From: Candidatus Thiodiazotropha endoloripes
Lineage (GTDB): Bacteria > Pseudomonadota > Gammaproteobacteria > Chromatiales > Chromatiaceae
Direction: 5' to 3'
NCBI GenBank assembly: GCA_001709035.1
Contig: LVKA01000008.1
Coordinates: forward strand, 310,001 to 374,000
DNA: 64,000 bases
Shown piece after piece: positions 44,929 to 53,169 of this stretch. Position numbers and translations under genes: made by a program. Each line of letters starts with the position of its first letter. Positions within the stretch are counted from its first letter, which is position 1. The notes below the pieces were generated by a model. It did not search any database and was not told where the DNA came from. It worked only from the letters and a program-made list of their open reading frames with translations.

Positions 44929-45893
44929 TGAAGCCTGTCTTTAAGGTTATTGTGGGTGGTGAGGATATCACCAGCCGTTTAAGTGACCGGTTGATCTCTT
45001 TGTTGGTTAGTGATGAGGCGGGCTTTAAGTCAGACACCGTATCCATCTTATTGGATAACAGGGATCAGCGTGTAGCTATGCCATCAAAGGGCGCGGAGTT
45101 AAAGGTCAGTCTGGGTTATCGTGGTGAGGGCGTTTTATTTACAGGACGCTACACCGTTGATGAGGTTTCTGTATCAGGTACACCGTTGAGGATGACGATT
45201 GCTGGGAAGGCCGCCAATATGCGGGCAGGCCTAAAGGAACGCAAAACCCGGTCATTCTCAGATACAACACTGGGTGATCTGGTTGCTACTGTAGCGGCTG
45301 ATAACAGCATGACACCCAAGGTTAGTGATGACCTTGCATCAATTGCCGTGGCTCAAGTCGATCAGACCAATGAGTCAGATATCCATCTATTAACCCGTCT
45401 CGCTGCTGACTATGGCGCTGTTTCTAAGCCTGCTAATGGTTTCCTGTTATTTGTAAAGCGGGGGCAGGCGAAATCAGTGAGCGGTCAACTGATCCCGGCT
45501 GTCACGATCAAAGAAAATCAGGTGAGTAGTTATCGGTTCACGTTTGCAGATCGAGGCAAGTACCAGTCAGTGGTTGCGCATTGGCACAACACGGCATCCG
45601 GTGAGCGCGAGCCAGTCAGCGCGGGGGCAGGGAGTCCGGCTTATACACTCCGGGGCAGCTACCCAGATCAGGCATCTGCTCAGGCGGCGGCAGCGGCCAA
45701 ATTGGCATCACTGCAGCGCGGCGAGGGTGTGGGCTCAATCACTCTATCAGGAAACCCGCGTTTAGCTGCTGAGGGCGTCGTCAGTCTATCCGGTTTTATG
45801 AGTGGGGTTGATGGTGACTGGGTTGCGTCACGGGTTGAGCACTCGTTGACTGACACCTTAACAACAACTGTTTCATTGGAGATGAGGAAATAA
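44928..45893 (+). CDS. Tail protein D (baseplate hub)
   Basis: A 321-residue P2 gpD-like hub protein. Typical segments are FKVIVGGEDITSRLSDRLISL, DEAGFKSDTVSILLDNRD, and KARTRSFSDTTLGDL-like RKTRSFSDTTLGDL. It is structurally related to T4 gp27 and holds the gpV spike. It is the last clear tail gene. Confidence 0.93.
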   Translation: MKPVFKVIVGGEDITSRLSDRLISLLVSDEAGFKSDTVSILLDNRDQRVAMPSKGAELKVSLGYRGEGVLFTGRYTVDEVSVSGTPLRMTIAGKAANMRAGLKERKTRSFSDTTLGDLVATVAADNSMTPKVSDDLASIAVAQVDQTNESDIHLLTRLAADYGAVSKPANGFLLFVKRGQAKSVSGQLIPAVTIKENQVSSYRFTFADRGKYQSVVAHWHNTASGEREPVSAGAGSPAYTLRGSYPDQASAQAAAAAKLASLQRGEGVGSITLSGNPRLAAEGVVSLSGFMSGVDGDWVASRVEHSLTDTLTTTVSLEMRK

Positions 45894-45895
45894 CC

Positions 45896-46237
45896 ATGGA
45901 TGCACCAGGCTACACCTATAGGGCGACCATTACCGGTGTCTATGATGGTGACACGGTGACCGCTGATATCGATTTAGGGCTGAGTACGTGGGTGCATGGT
46001 GAAAAGTTACGCCTGCATCGCATCGACGCGCCTGAAGTAAGAGGCGCTGAGCGTCCGGCCGGCTTGGAGTCACGCGATTGGTTGCGTGAAAAGGTTCTGG
46101 GGAAAACGGTCATTATTCAGACAATCAAAGATCGAAAGGGTAAGTATGGACGGTACTTGGCTGAGATCTGGCTGAATCGACAAAACGTTAATGATCTGAT
46201 CGTTGCTGCTGGTCATGCGGAATACCGGGACTACTGA
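45896..46237 (+). CDS. Thermonuclease-like (SNase) protein
   Basis: A 113-residue protein of the staphylococcal nuclease fold without a signal peptide. Conserved: ITGVYDGDTVTADIDLG (metal-binding Asp), LRLHRIDAPEVRG (catalytic Arg region) and GKYGRYLAEI with the second Arg. The domain is complete although short. It lies 2 bp after gpD and before the lysis genes, so it is expressed late. It may degrade host DNA or process DNA in the particle. Confidence 0.85.
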   Translation: MDAPGYTYRATITGVYDGDTVTADIDLGLSTWVHGEKLRLHRIDAPEVRGAERPAGLESRDWLREKVLGKTVIIQTIKDRKGKYGRYLAEIWLNRQNVNDLIVAAGHAEYRDY

Positions 46238-46677
46238 TGAACCGGTTAGTTTTGCGTCGCAGTGGATCGTCTCCACAGGGAACCTTTGGGCGGCTGATAT
46301 TGCCTGGCGGGGCTGAGATTAGAACAACTGAACTGCCATGGCGCGATAACACCAGATCGAAAAGCTGTATCCCTTCCGGGATCTACCAGGTTCGATACCT
46401 TGCCAAGTCAGCTAGTGGGAAGTATCGGGATGTCTATTATGTCGAGGGTGTTTCTGATCGCTCAGGCATTCTGATCCATGCCGGCAACTTTGCTGGGGAT
46501 CGTGAGTTAGGTTATCGGTCCCATTCCTGGGGCTGCATTCTGCCGGCGTTGCGTGTCGGGTATCTCAAATCGGGTAAAGATCAATATCAGCGTGCTGGGT
46601 TGGCCAGTAGGGCGGGTCTAGGCCGATTGCATGGCGCTGTTGGGCGTGAGGATTTTGAATTGGAGGTGATCGGGTGA
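46237..46677 (+). CDS. DUF5675-type protein, candidate lysis protein
   Basis: A 146-residue protein with the pattern of DUF5675: PQGTFGRLILPGGAEIRTTELPW, IPSGIYQVRYLAKS, and GILIHAGNFAGDRELGYRSHSWGCILP with a His and Cys spaced as in L,D-transpeptidase-like enzymes. The family is common in phage lysis cassettes and is thought to act on the cell wall. It overlaps the SNase stop and the holin start. Confidence 0.8.
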   Translation: MNRLVLRRSGSSPQGTFGRLILPGGAEIRTTELPWRDNTRSKSCIPSGIYQVRYLAKSASGKYRDVYYVEGVSDRSGILIHAGNFAGDRELGYRSHSWGCILPALRVGYLKSGKDQYQRAGLASRAGLGRLHGAVGREDFELEVIG

Positions 46678-47255
46678 TTTCTGAAATTGTTGGGATTGTT
46701 GGGTCTGCGGCAAGTGGTGGTTTGTTGGGATTGGCTGGCACCGGTATCCAGGCGCTACTGAAATATTTTGAGGTTCGGGAGGAGCGAAAGACTCAGATCG
46801 CATTAAGGGAGTTGGATATCCGTGAGATCGAGGTCGAGCGCCAGTTAGCCATGCAACAGGCTGAAATCGATCTTGAAAAGATCCGGGAGCAGTCAGCGGG
46901 CGATCTGGCTATCATGGAGGAGCGTGTAGCTGGTGAGGTCATGACCGCCAGCTATGAGGCTGACAGGGCGTCATATAGCCTGGAATCTGTGCAGCGCCTG
47001 ACAGGATTCTGGAAAAACCTCGCTGGTTTCTTCCTGGCTTTTGTCGATGTGGTTCGTGGTTTGATGCGGCCCTTGATAACGCTTTACTCACTGGGATTGT
47101 TAACCGCAATTGCCTGGCTGCTGTATCAAGCAGTAGATGGTGTGATTCCTGAAATGCCGGCGCTGTGGTTGGAAATTGTGCGGGCTGTAATACTGCTATC
47201 TACTACATCAGTAACCTGGTGGTTTGGGTCGCGGCAGTTGCGCAGATACAACTAA
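46674..47255 (+). CDS. Holin of the 3-TM type
   Basis: A 193-residue protein like the GTA_holin_3TM family. A short N-terminal hydrophobic segment, a charged coiled-coil with repeated Glu (residues 40-105), then hydrophobic segments near 110-135, 136-152 and 165-187. Together with the DUF5675 gene it forms the lysis module. No separate spanin was found. Confidence 0.75.
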   Translation: MISEIVGIVGSAASGGLLGLAGTGIQALLKYFEVREERKTQIALRELDIREIEVERQLAMQQAEIDLEKIREQSAGDLAIMEERVAGEVMTASYEADRASYSLESVQRLTGFWKNLAGFFLAFVDVVRGLMRPLITLYSLGLLTAIAWLLYQAVDGVIPEMPALWLEIVRAVILLSTTSVTWWFGSRQLRRYN

Positions 47256-47821
47256 GCGCAATGCCCACCGTGTAATTCACAAACTTCCTTTTCGGCATAT
47301 TCGGTTACTTTATAGGCACCCCGAATTGATGCGTTTTTCGGGACAAACTGAAATAGTATTGTCACGGGGTTAAGGTATCTAGTGATAATAAAAGCTATCT
47401 TTAGAATGCTGCTATGAGATAACAACATGAACTGAATGCCTATATAGTAATTTTCTATAGCATCCTTCACTTCATCCTTCTTTGCTGACTTGCTTTCTAG
47501 TATTTTGTCAACTTCTTTTTTTACTCTTTCTAACTCTTTGTCAAGATCTCGGTTTTTATTATTGAGCATAGCTTGAAGTATATTGTCGATGCCGATATCT
47601 GGTGCCATCGATAAAATACGGTTGATGCGTTTATAGTAATATGTGAAAACTGGATCAGTTTCGGTCACTACTCCAGATGCCACTAAGTAAATAAATTTAT
47701 CTCGCGCCTCGTACATTTTAAATGACGCGTTTTCTCGCTGGGCGGCTACGTAACGGCTATAGATATAGATCACAGCAATACTAAAAAGTGTTGCATGTAA
47801 TAAATAATCGTTAATTTCCAT
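47252..47821 (-). CDS. Membrane protein, right-end prophage cargo
   Basis: A 189-residue protein: an N-terminal membrane helix (about residues 5-22), a cytoplasmic coiled-coil rich in Lys and Glu (residues 90-130), and a second hydrophobic stretch (residues 131-162). Base composition is more AT-rich than the late genes. It is convergent with the holin (4 bp overlap) and preceded by another small membrane gene. Unknown. The location is typical of lysogenic conversion or anti-phage genes. Confidence 0.7.
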   Translation of the reverse strand: MEINDYLLHATLFSIAVIYIYSRYVAAQRENASFKMYEARDKFIYLVASGVVTETDPVFTYYYKRINRILSMAPDIGIDNILQAMLNNKNRDLDKELERVKKEVDKILESKSAKKDEVKDAIENYYIGIQFMLLSHSSILKIAFIITRYLNPVTILFQFVPKNASIRGAYKVTEYAEKEVCELHGGHCA

Positions 47822-47824
47822 ATT

Positions 47825-48088
47825 TCACCTGATTGAAGATATGCGGTTTCTTAAAAGTACTTTTTCGAGGCGCGCTTTTGCTTCCGCGCACCCTTGCAGT
47901 CGCGTTCTTAAACTTTGATGACGATATGTACAATAGTTCATTGCCAAGAAAACGATCAGAAATAGTGTAGCGGCTGTCATAGCCCAAATTTTAGGCGGTG
48001 ACTGCACATCAAATGTATTCCATGCCCACTCTAACCCTGTCATGATGCCGAAAAACGAGGCAACCGTTCCAAAAATTGTCTTCAGCAT
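47825..48088 (-). CDS. Small membrane protein, right-end prophage cargo
   Basis: An 87-residue protein with two membrane helices (residues 5-20 and 34-52) and a basic C-terminal tail (HQSLRTRLQGCAEAKARLEKVLLRNR). It starts the two-gene minus-strand unit, 3 bp before the larger membrane gene. No family is recognised. Confidence 0.65.
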   Translation of the reverse strand: MLKTIFGTVASFFGIMTGLEWAWNTFDVQSPPKIWAMTAATLFLIVFLAMNYCTYRHQSLRTRLQGCAEAKARLEKVLLRNRISSIR

Positions 48089-48621
48089 ATGTCCCTAATT
48101 ATATGAAGTTTGAGCAAAATTACCACTTGAGCCTCATATTAGCTTGATTTAAACCGTTGATTTATCTATAGGTTATTCTGTCTCTAGGATCCGAAAACAA
48201 CCGGGTAACAACAAATGTCCGCCTAATATTTAGTTGCTACCGAAAAAGCAAAAGTGAGGCGCTGGTCCCATTTTTGTAGTTTACAGCTTGCTTGTGGTGC
48301 ATTATATACACGCGGCAGATAACTGCCACTTATTTATTAACTGACTGAATTAAAAGACTAATTAATTTAGTTTTACTTTAATTTGTCCGCCAGTTTATTG
48401 GTCTCAGGTGCATAATAAATGTATGTAGGGTCCACAAATCACGATGACCTGAAATCTTTGCTAGCGCCATCAAGCTGAAAATCTTGGAGAGTCGAGGCAG
48501 CGTCTCTGGGTGCATGGTAAAAGCGGGGCGCTCAATAGGGTTTAATAGTAATTTATGCGGGAATTATTGCGGACACCCGCCTAAGTTGTTGAATTTAAAG
48601 GGCCCAGATCCGAGCCTACCC
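48089..48621 (+). other. Gene-free right end of element 1
   Basis: About 530 bp between the cargo unit and the attachment core. There is no convincing gene; the frame that runs over the attachment core is not plausible. It should contain the promoter of the minus-strand cargo and integrase arm sites, which I could not define. Confidence 0.4.
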
Positions 48622-48667
48622 CTCATAATGCTGGGGTCGGCAGTTCGAATCTGCCCCTTGCTACCAT
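48622..48667 (+). repeat. Attachment core shared by element 1 (attR) and element 2 (attL)
   Basis: An exact 46-bp copy of tRNA-Met positions 15108-15153. The upstream flank belongs to element 1 and the downstream flank to element 2. The copy lacks the tRNA 5' half and so is not a functional tRNA gene. Confidence 0.93.
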
Positions 48668-48687
48668 AAAATCAATAACTTACAATT

Positions 48688-48710
48688 AATCCGGCTCTGC
48701 CGGATTTTTT
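48688..48710 (+). terminator. Terminator carried by the left end of element 2
   Basis: The stem AATCCGGC / GCCGGATT with a 3-nt loop is followed by TTTT, 20 bp after the attachment core. When element 2 alone sat at the tRNA gene, this hairpin would have replaced the displaced host terminator. Confidence 0.8.
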
Positions 48711-48711
48711 G

Positions 48712-48729
48712 TGTAAGCATCATGTAAGC
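48712..48729 (+). repeat. Integrase arm-type repeat TGTAAGC, left pair
   Basis: Two TGTAAGC copies at 48712-48718 and 48723-48729, 11 bp apart (one helical turn). Two further copies lie near the other end of element 2 (57782-57788 and 57891-57897). The location at both ends of the element supports arm-type sites of the element 2 integrase. Confidence 0.55.
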
Positions 48730-48909
48730 GCTATTTGATCCTGATATCCGTGTCAAAAATAATTTCAATCGCGAGGAACTTTAGCAGTCCTGATGGGGAC
48801 CAAAATAAGGATTTAAGAATATATCCAAAACAATTGGACTATATTTTCATATTAAGCCAGAATGACACGAATAAATGGATAAGGTTCTGTCTCCAGAATT
48901 CGTTTTAAA

Positions 48910-49656
48910 ATGAGAATCAAAATACCTCGAAAGCTCAAGGATGATTGCATTTTAGAAGCGTTATGCGAAATCCGATTTTCTAGTCCGATCCCCGCTGAAA
49001 TTGTTTTAGGGCGACTCACGGACTGTGAGTCATGGAATGGTTTTCGTATAAATCGCCTGCCTATATCAAATGTTCCTGAAAGTATTCGTATGCAAGATCC
49101 GGGATTGCGCTACCAGCCTTCTCTGGAGCTTCTGGAGATTGGCGGGAATCAGAGAATACGTGTAGGTGGTAATGTAATATCCCTCCATGTCGTTAAACCT
49201 TACTGTGGTTGGAATGAATTCTCAAAAAAACTTAAAGAGCTGACAACATGTGTTTTTGAGAAAGTTGATAAAGTTTCAATTGAACGTATCGGGTTCCGTT
49301 ACATTAACGCGTTTAATTCTAAGCTTCATGATATAAAAAATGTAAATGATTTAAATATTAAAATACAGTCAGGTGATAAAGAAATATCAGAGTTGTTTAA
49401 CTTAAACTATCTAGAAATTTCAGATGACACTCATAAGACACTAACTAAAGTCGCAACTACTAACTTTATGAGCGGTGAGTTGCCTGCAGATACTTCACTG
49501 GTTGTCGATATTGATGTTAGCTCTACAGATAAATTAAGTTTAAAAAATATTGAAAATACAGTTGAGTGGTTAGATTCTGCTCACAAATACGAGAAAGTAG
49601 CTTTTTTCAAGCTATTCAAAGAAGATGTTCTGAAAACATTGGTCGAGGAATGGTGA
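48910..49656 (+). CDS. TIGR04255-like protein, first gene of the AT-rich cassette
   Basis: A 248-residue protein resembling the TIGR04255 family, sporadic in bacteria and archaea and of unknown function. Family-like features are an early ALCEIRFSSPIP, YQPSLELLE, WNEFSKKLKELT and ERIGFRYINAF (about residue 130). AT content is visibly higher than in the host and prophage genes. It starts a tight operon with two more genes (1-bp gaps), placed at the end of the satellite where cargo lies. Mobile location and sporadic distribution suggest an accessory or defence role. That is inference. Confidence 0.75.
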   Translation: MRIKIPRKLKDDCILEALCEIRFSSPIPAEIVLGRLTDCESWNGFRINRLPISNVPESIRMQDPGLRYQPSLELLEIGGNQRIRVGGNVISLHVVKPYCGWNEFSKKLKELTTCVFEKVDKVSIERIGFRYINAFNSKLHDIKNVNDLNIKIQSGDKEISELFNLNYLEISDDTHKTLTKVATTNFMSGELPADTSLVVDIDVSSTDKLSLKNIENTVEWLDSAHKYEKVAFFKLFKEDVLKTLVEEW

Positions 49657-49657
49657 A

Positions 49658-49999
49658 ATGTTTTTCCTAACACAAGCTGCAACTGTTGATTTTATTGATG
49701 AATTGAATGTGTATGATTTGGCGCAGCATGACGGCAAACCTTCATATGTTTGTATAGAAGAGCCTAGAGTGTATGCGATAAGCCAGTTATTTAACACGAA
49801 TACTGTTACATTTGGTGCTTCCAAAGATGTAGCAAATAATGTGTTTGAAAAGGCACTTTATTACATTCAAGATATGAGTTTTCTTGAAGTAAATGAAGAG
49901 CATGATCGTTTAGTAAGTGAAACCGTATCAAAGATTACTAATAATAATGCGAAGCGGACACTAGATAAGAAGGCATTCTACGACAGAAAATATAAATGA
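49658..49999 (+). CDS. Hypothetical protein, second gene of the TIGR04255 cassette
   Basis: A 113-residue protein, 1 bp after the previous stop. Acidic and helical with a basic C-terminus ending DKKAFYDRKYK. No homologue recognised. Size and coupling suggest a partner of the TIGR04255-like protein, possibly a regulator or effector. Confidence 0.65.
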   Translation: MFFLTQAATVDFIDELNVYDLAQHDGKPSYVCIEEPRVYAISQLFNTNTVTFGASKDVANNVFEKALYYIQDMSFLEVNEEHDRLVSETVSKITNNNAKRTLDKKAFYDRKYK

Positions 50000-50000
50000 A

Positions 50001-50570
50001 ATGCTGATAGATCCGACAACGGAGCGTTGGCCGCCTACTTACGATGCAAAGGACTTGGCTAATACGCTAAAGGAACTATTAACTAAGGATAGGTTAATTT
50101 CGAAATTTTATACTGATTACCGCGATCCTAATTTGCGTTACTGTCAGGGAGATATTATTCGATTAACTTCGCCTGTCCCATCTATATCAGGAGATGGTGA
50201 AATTGATATTACTGATGACTATTTCTATTGGATGGTAATTGGTAATACTTGTGATATAGCTAGAGATGTAAAGGAAGTAAATTGGTCTCAAATTGTTCCT
50301 CTAGAGTATCTTGGAAATGATCAAGAATTAGATGATGAGTTTAAAACAACACTGAAAAAGTATGACTACAATAGGCTGTTCTATGTGCCTCCATGGGATC
50401 GTAACCAAAGTGGGCAAAATTATATAGCAGATTTTCTTAGGCCAGTAATTATCGATAAAAGTGTATTTGATATTGTAAGTCTTGAGGCTAGATTGGATTA
50501 TTATTCGTGGATGCTATTTCATATATGTTTAGTCCGTTTTCTAGCGAGAGATGATGGAAGAAATGCATAA
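50001..50570 (+). CDS. Hypothetical protein, third gene of the TIGR04255 cassette
   Basis: A 189-residue protein, 1 bp after the previous stop. The first half has a beta-rich core (YCQGDIIRLTSP, YFYWMVIGNTCDIARDV, SQIVPLEYLG), and the NTCDI motif may hold a catalytic or metal-binding Cys/Asp pair. Function unknown. Base composition matches the other two genes. Confidence 0.65.
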   Translation: MLIDPTTERWPPTYDAKDLANTLKELLTKDRLISKFYTDYRDPNLRYCQGDIIRLTSPVPSISGDGEIDITDDYFYWMVIGNTCDIARDVKEVNWSQIVPLEYLGNDQELDDEFKTTLKKYDYNRLFYVPPWDRNQSGQNYIADFLRPVIIDKSVFDIVSLEARLDYYSWMLFHICLVRFLARDDGRNA

Positions 50571-50644
50571 ATTAGATTTTATCTGATACGCACTTACATG
50601 AACTCTTATTGTCTAGAACTAAAGTATTACTTGCAATGATCTGT

Positions 50645-50941
50645 CTAATCGCATAACCATTCTCGGAAATTTTTTTTCATATATCTCATATATTCGATAA
50701 CTAGCGTAATATCCTCATATTCGACTAAATCTTCCTTGTTAAGATTCTCCAAGTGCTCTGCCCAATCTTCGAACGAATCAGAAATCATCAACAGAATCTC
50801 GTCTGCCGGCAAGTAAGCAGCTACATCTCGATCACGTTTCGCCTGACGCCGTATCCGGCTTCTTTTCTCGGCGATTATAGATAGATCGCCATTCGGATTG
50901 AGCTCGATGATATTGCTGTCGTTCGTGTCGTCGTTATCCAC
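50645..50941 (-). CDS. Hypothetical acidic protein
   Basis: A 98-residue protein with an acidic N-terminus (MDNDDTNDSN), a basic helix (KRSRIRRQAKRDRD) and an acidic helical C-terminus. It lies downstream of the capsid gene on the same strand with a gap of about 490 bp. Possibly a small regulator or capsid-associated factor. No homologue recognised. Confidence 0.5.
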   Translation of the reverse strand: MDNDDTNDSNIIELNPNGDLSIIAEKRSRIRRQAKRDRDVAAYLPADEILLMISDSFEDWAEHLENLNKEDLVEYEDITLVIEYMRYMKKNFREWLCD

Positions 50942-51433
50942 TGCCGATCTCCTAAAAAGTACTATATCAGCATCATAACGAAAAGAATTTAAGTGTACTG
51001 ATTGTCTACTTTTCAGTTTGCTTAAACTTATAGGGGAGTAAAGAAGATCAGTCAGCGATCTATGGATTACTTTTCTAAAGAGGGATTATGAGGATGGTGT
51101 TACTCGGTTGAATTACTATTTGCAGCATCCTGTAAACCACACCGCCACCTCCTTTGGACGGGGGGCTTTGATGCGGGGCCTGGCATAGGGCCACTTTCAA
51201 GTATAAAGACTGAAGAAATTGTTGCAATTATTTATTAGCAGGTTGTAAATTGCCGGCCGCGTTCGGTCATGAAAACCAGTTATGACGTTAAATAACTGAT
51301 TTTAATGGGAGTTGCGAACCGCCGGCTGTCGGGGTTTTACTATGAGCCGGGCACTCACCGACTTATCCCGGTCCCCTTACGGGGCTCTAGAAATGAAATA
51401 GGGCAGTTTTTGGACATGCCCAGGTCCAAACCT
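50942..51433 (-). other. Gene-free stretch downstream of the satellite capsid gene
   Basis: About 490 bp with no convincing gene. It holds several GC-rich inverted segments (for example CCGCCGGC and GAGCCGGGC) in an AT-rich setting. It may contain a terminator for the capsid unit or a packaging signal. Nothing can be assigned. Confidence 0.35.
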
Positions 51434-52600
51434 TTAAGTTAGAGAAAACTTAACCAATTTAATAGCTTCGGAGTTCACCACAGCGCCACCAGTACGTTTT
51501 GTCGTGTAAAAGTGGACAAACGGTTTATTGGTGAATGGGTCGCGTAATACGCGGGTTCCCATACGGTCTACGATTGTATATCCACGATCAAAGTTACCGA
51601 AAGCGACAGACAGACTGTCCGCCGCAATGTCCGGCATATCTTCGGCCTCGATCACTGGGTACCCGAGCAACATGCCGGGCTGACCTTCTACCACAGAGTT
51701 TTGCCAGATGAATTGCCCGTTGGCGTCTTTTAACTTACGGATCGTCGCCAGTGTGGAACTGTTCATGACCCATACGGCGCCCTGGCGGTATGCCGGGCGT
51801 AGTGAGTGGACAACATCAATAAGTAGGTCTGCTGTGTCTCCGTCTGCTGCGGGCCAATTGCTAGCAACTCCAGTCGGAATGTGCTGTAGGGTTCCGAAGG
51901 CTCGAACAGTGTCGGCCGTTGATGCAGTGGTATAGGTCAAGAACCCTTTCGGCTTGTTGGTCCCATCACCGAGGATGAAGGCATTACCTTCCTGAATTGC
52001 CACTTCTTCGGCAATCTCTTCCGCAATCCAGTTCTCGGCATTGAAAAACACATCGTCTAATGCGTGTTGTGTGATTGACGGGTTACAGTAAATTTCACCA
52101 ATCGGCGGAACTACCTCCGCGAATTGCGGTGTATTGGTTTCAGGTCTGGCATCAGTTTCTCCGACCCATCCTGAAGTCAATCCGCCGATATTGACCAGTT
52201 TTTTATAGTCACTGGTTCCGACCGCTATGACTCGTGCAATCTGGCGGATAGGTGACCGGTCACGGAGTAATTTTTCAATTTCACCATCGATCTCTGTGGG
52301 TAAGGCAAAACCGCCATCGGCATTGACACCGATGGACATCGCCTTCTGTTGAAGATCGATTAACCCGTCTTCGTCCCTTCCTCGGACGATCCAATTACGG
52401 AAAGCAGCCCGATGTTCTCTCTGTGCAGAAGATTCACCGCTATAGAAAGAAAGGCCTCCGCCTATAGTGCTGCGACTGGAGCGATTTTCAAGAGTCTCGA
52501 TACGATCATTGATCGAGCGGAGTTTGTCGTGTTGATTGGTTTTGAATTCCTCGAAACTGTGTCCAAGGTCGTGGATAACTTCATTAATTTGGGTTGGCAT
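51434..52600 (-). CDS. HK97-fold phage major capsid protein (lone, in satellite)
   Basis: A 388-residue protein of the HK97-type major capsid family. The N-terminal 90 residues are coiled-coil (delta domain), followed by GGFALPTEIDGEIEKLLRDRSPIRQIARVI and the family segments VAIQEGNAFILGDGTNKPKG and WVMNSSTLATIRKLKDANG. The start at 52600 (MPTQINEV) is preferred, with AGGA 8 bp upstream. The sequence shows little resemblance to the capsid of the neighbouring prophage. No protease, portal or terminase is encoded here, so maturation would need a helper or be protease-free. Confidence 0.92.
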   Translation of the reverse strand: MPTQINEVIHDLGHSFEEFKTNQHDKLRSINDRIETLENRSSRSTIGGGLSFYSGESSAQREHRAAFRNWIVRGRDEDGLIDLQQKAMSIGVNADGGFALPTEIDGEIEKLLRDRSPIRQIARVIAVGTSDYKKLVNIGGLTSGWVGETDARPETNTPQFAEVVPPIGEIYCNPSITQHALDDVFFNAENWIAEEIAEEVAIQEGNAFILGDGTNKPKGFLTYTTASTADTVRAFGTLQHIPTGVASNWPAADGDTADLLIDVVHSLRPAYRQGAVWVMNSSTLATIRKLKDANGQFIWQNSVVEGQPGMLLGYPVIEAEDMPDIAADSLSVAFGNFDRGYTIVDRMGTRVLRDPFTNKPFVHFYTTKRTGGAVVNSEAIKLVKFSLT

Positions 52601-52762
52601 TTTATGCTTCCTGGTCAACGTACATAATTGGTCGGTTGTGAATCAGGCCGTCACAGCATCGCGCAGGAGGTTGCTGATTTGGCCAACCGGCGTCGCGCAG
52701 GTGGCACGCTTCAATTATAAACTTTCTCCGGATTAATGCGAACATTAAGGAAACTTAACTCA

Positions 52763-52981
52763 TCAATTGATCGTGACCGGTGGACGTCCTTCAGCGATCT
52801 TTGCAGAGATATCGGCAAGCCATTTTTGGGTCGGTTCCGTTCCCTCGTGGTCAAGGCTTAGAGCTGTGCCGATACCGACCAGGGCTGCGGATACGTCCGC
52901 TGGGTCGACGCCGGCGTCGATCATCTGTTCAGCACCTTTCTTGAAAATTTCGTAAGCTTTTCGCATATGTATTTCGTTCAT
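52763..52981 (-). CDS. Small hypothetical protein upstream of the capsid gene
   Basis: A 72-residue helical protein (AYEIFKKGAEQMIDAGVDPADVSAALVGIGTALSL) between DnaB and the capsid genes. The 5' spacing of about 190 bp to the helicase contains a C/T-rich tract. Function unknown. It could be a scaffold or size-redirection factor, by analogy with satellites, but there is no sequence support. Confidence 0.65.
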   Translation of the reverse strand: MNEIHMRKAYEIFKKGAEQMIDAGVDPADVSAALVGIGTALSLDHEGTEPTQKWLADISAKIAEGRPPVTIN

Positions 52982-53169
52982 TATTTGACTCCAATTGATT
53001 AATTTAGAGGACTTTTGCCAGTGTTCTCGGTCTAGCCATTTTGAATCATCTTGATATCAAAAATTCGACCCCCCATTTTGGGGATGTAAAAAAATACCTA
53101 GGCAGACGGTACTAGGAACGAATCCTGCCAGAGATCCGACCCCCCCCTCCCCCTTATGCATCTGGATTG

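Larger units (their letters stand above)
15108..48667 (+). mobile_element. Element 1: apparently complete temperate myovirus prophage
   Basis: About 33.5 kb between the first and second copies of the tRNA attachment core. Modules in order: integration, leftward early operon, repressor and control region, rightward early operon with replication genes, terminase, lambda-type head, P2-type contractile tail, lysis, and right-end cargo. Every essential module is represented and no frameshift was found in a structural gene other than the programmed one in the tail chaperone. The repressor is of the self-cleaving type, so induction by DNA damage is expected. The element sits directly against the tRNA gene, so it probably integrated after element 2. 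Confidence 0.9.

Noticed and set aside
48484-48669. Plus-strand open frame crossing the attachment core
   Set aside because: It translates the tRNA fragment and has no ribosome site or protein features.
51000-51433. Possible structured RNA or cos-like site downstream of the satellite capsid gene
   Set aside because: There are some GC-rich inverted segments, but no covariation, conserved motif or known family to support it.
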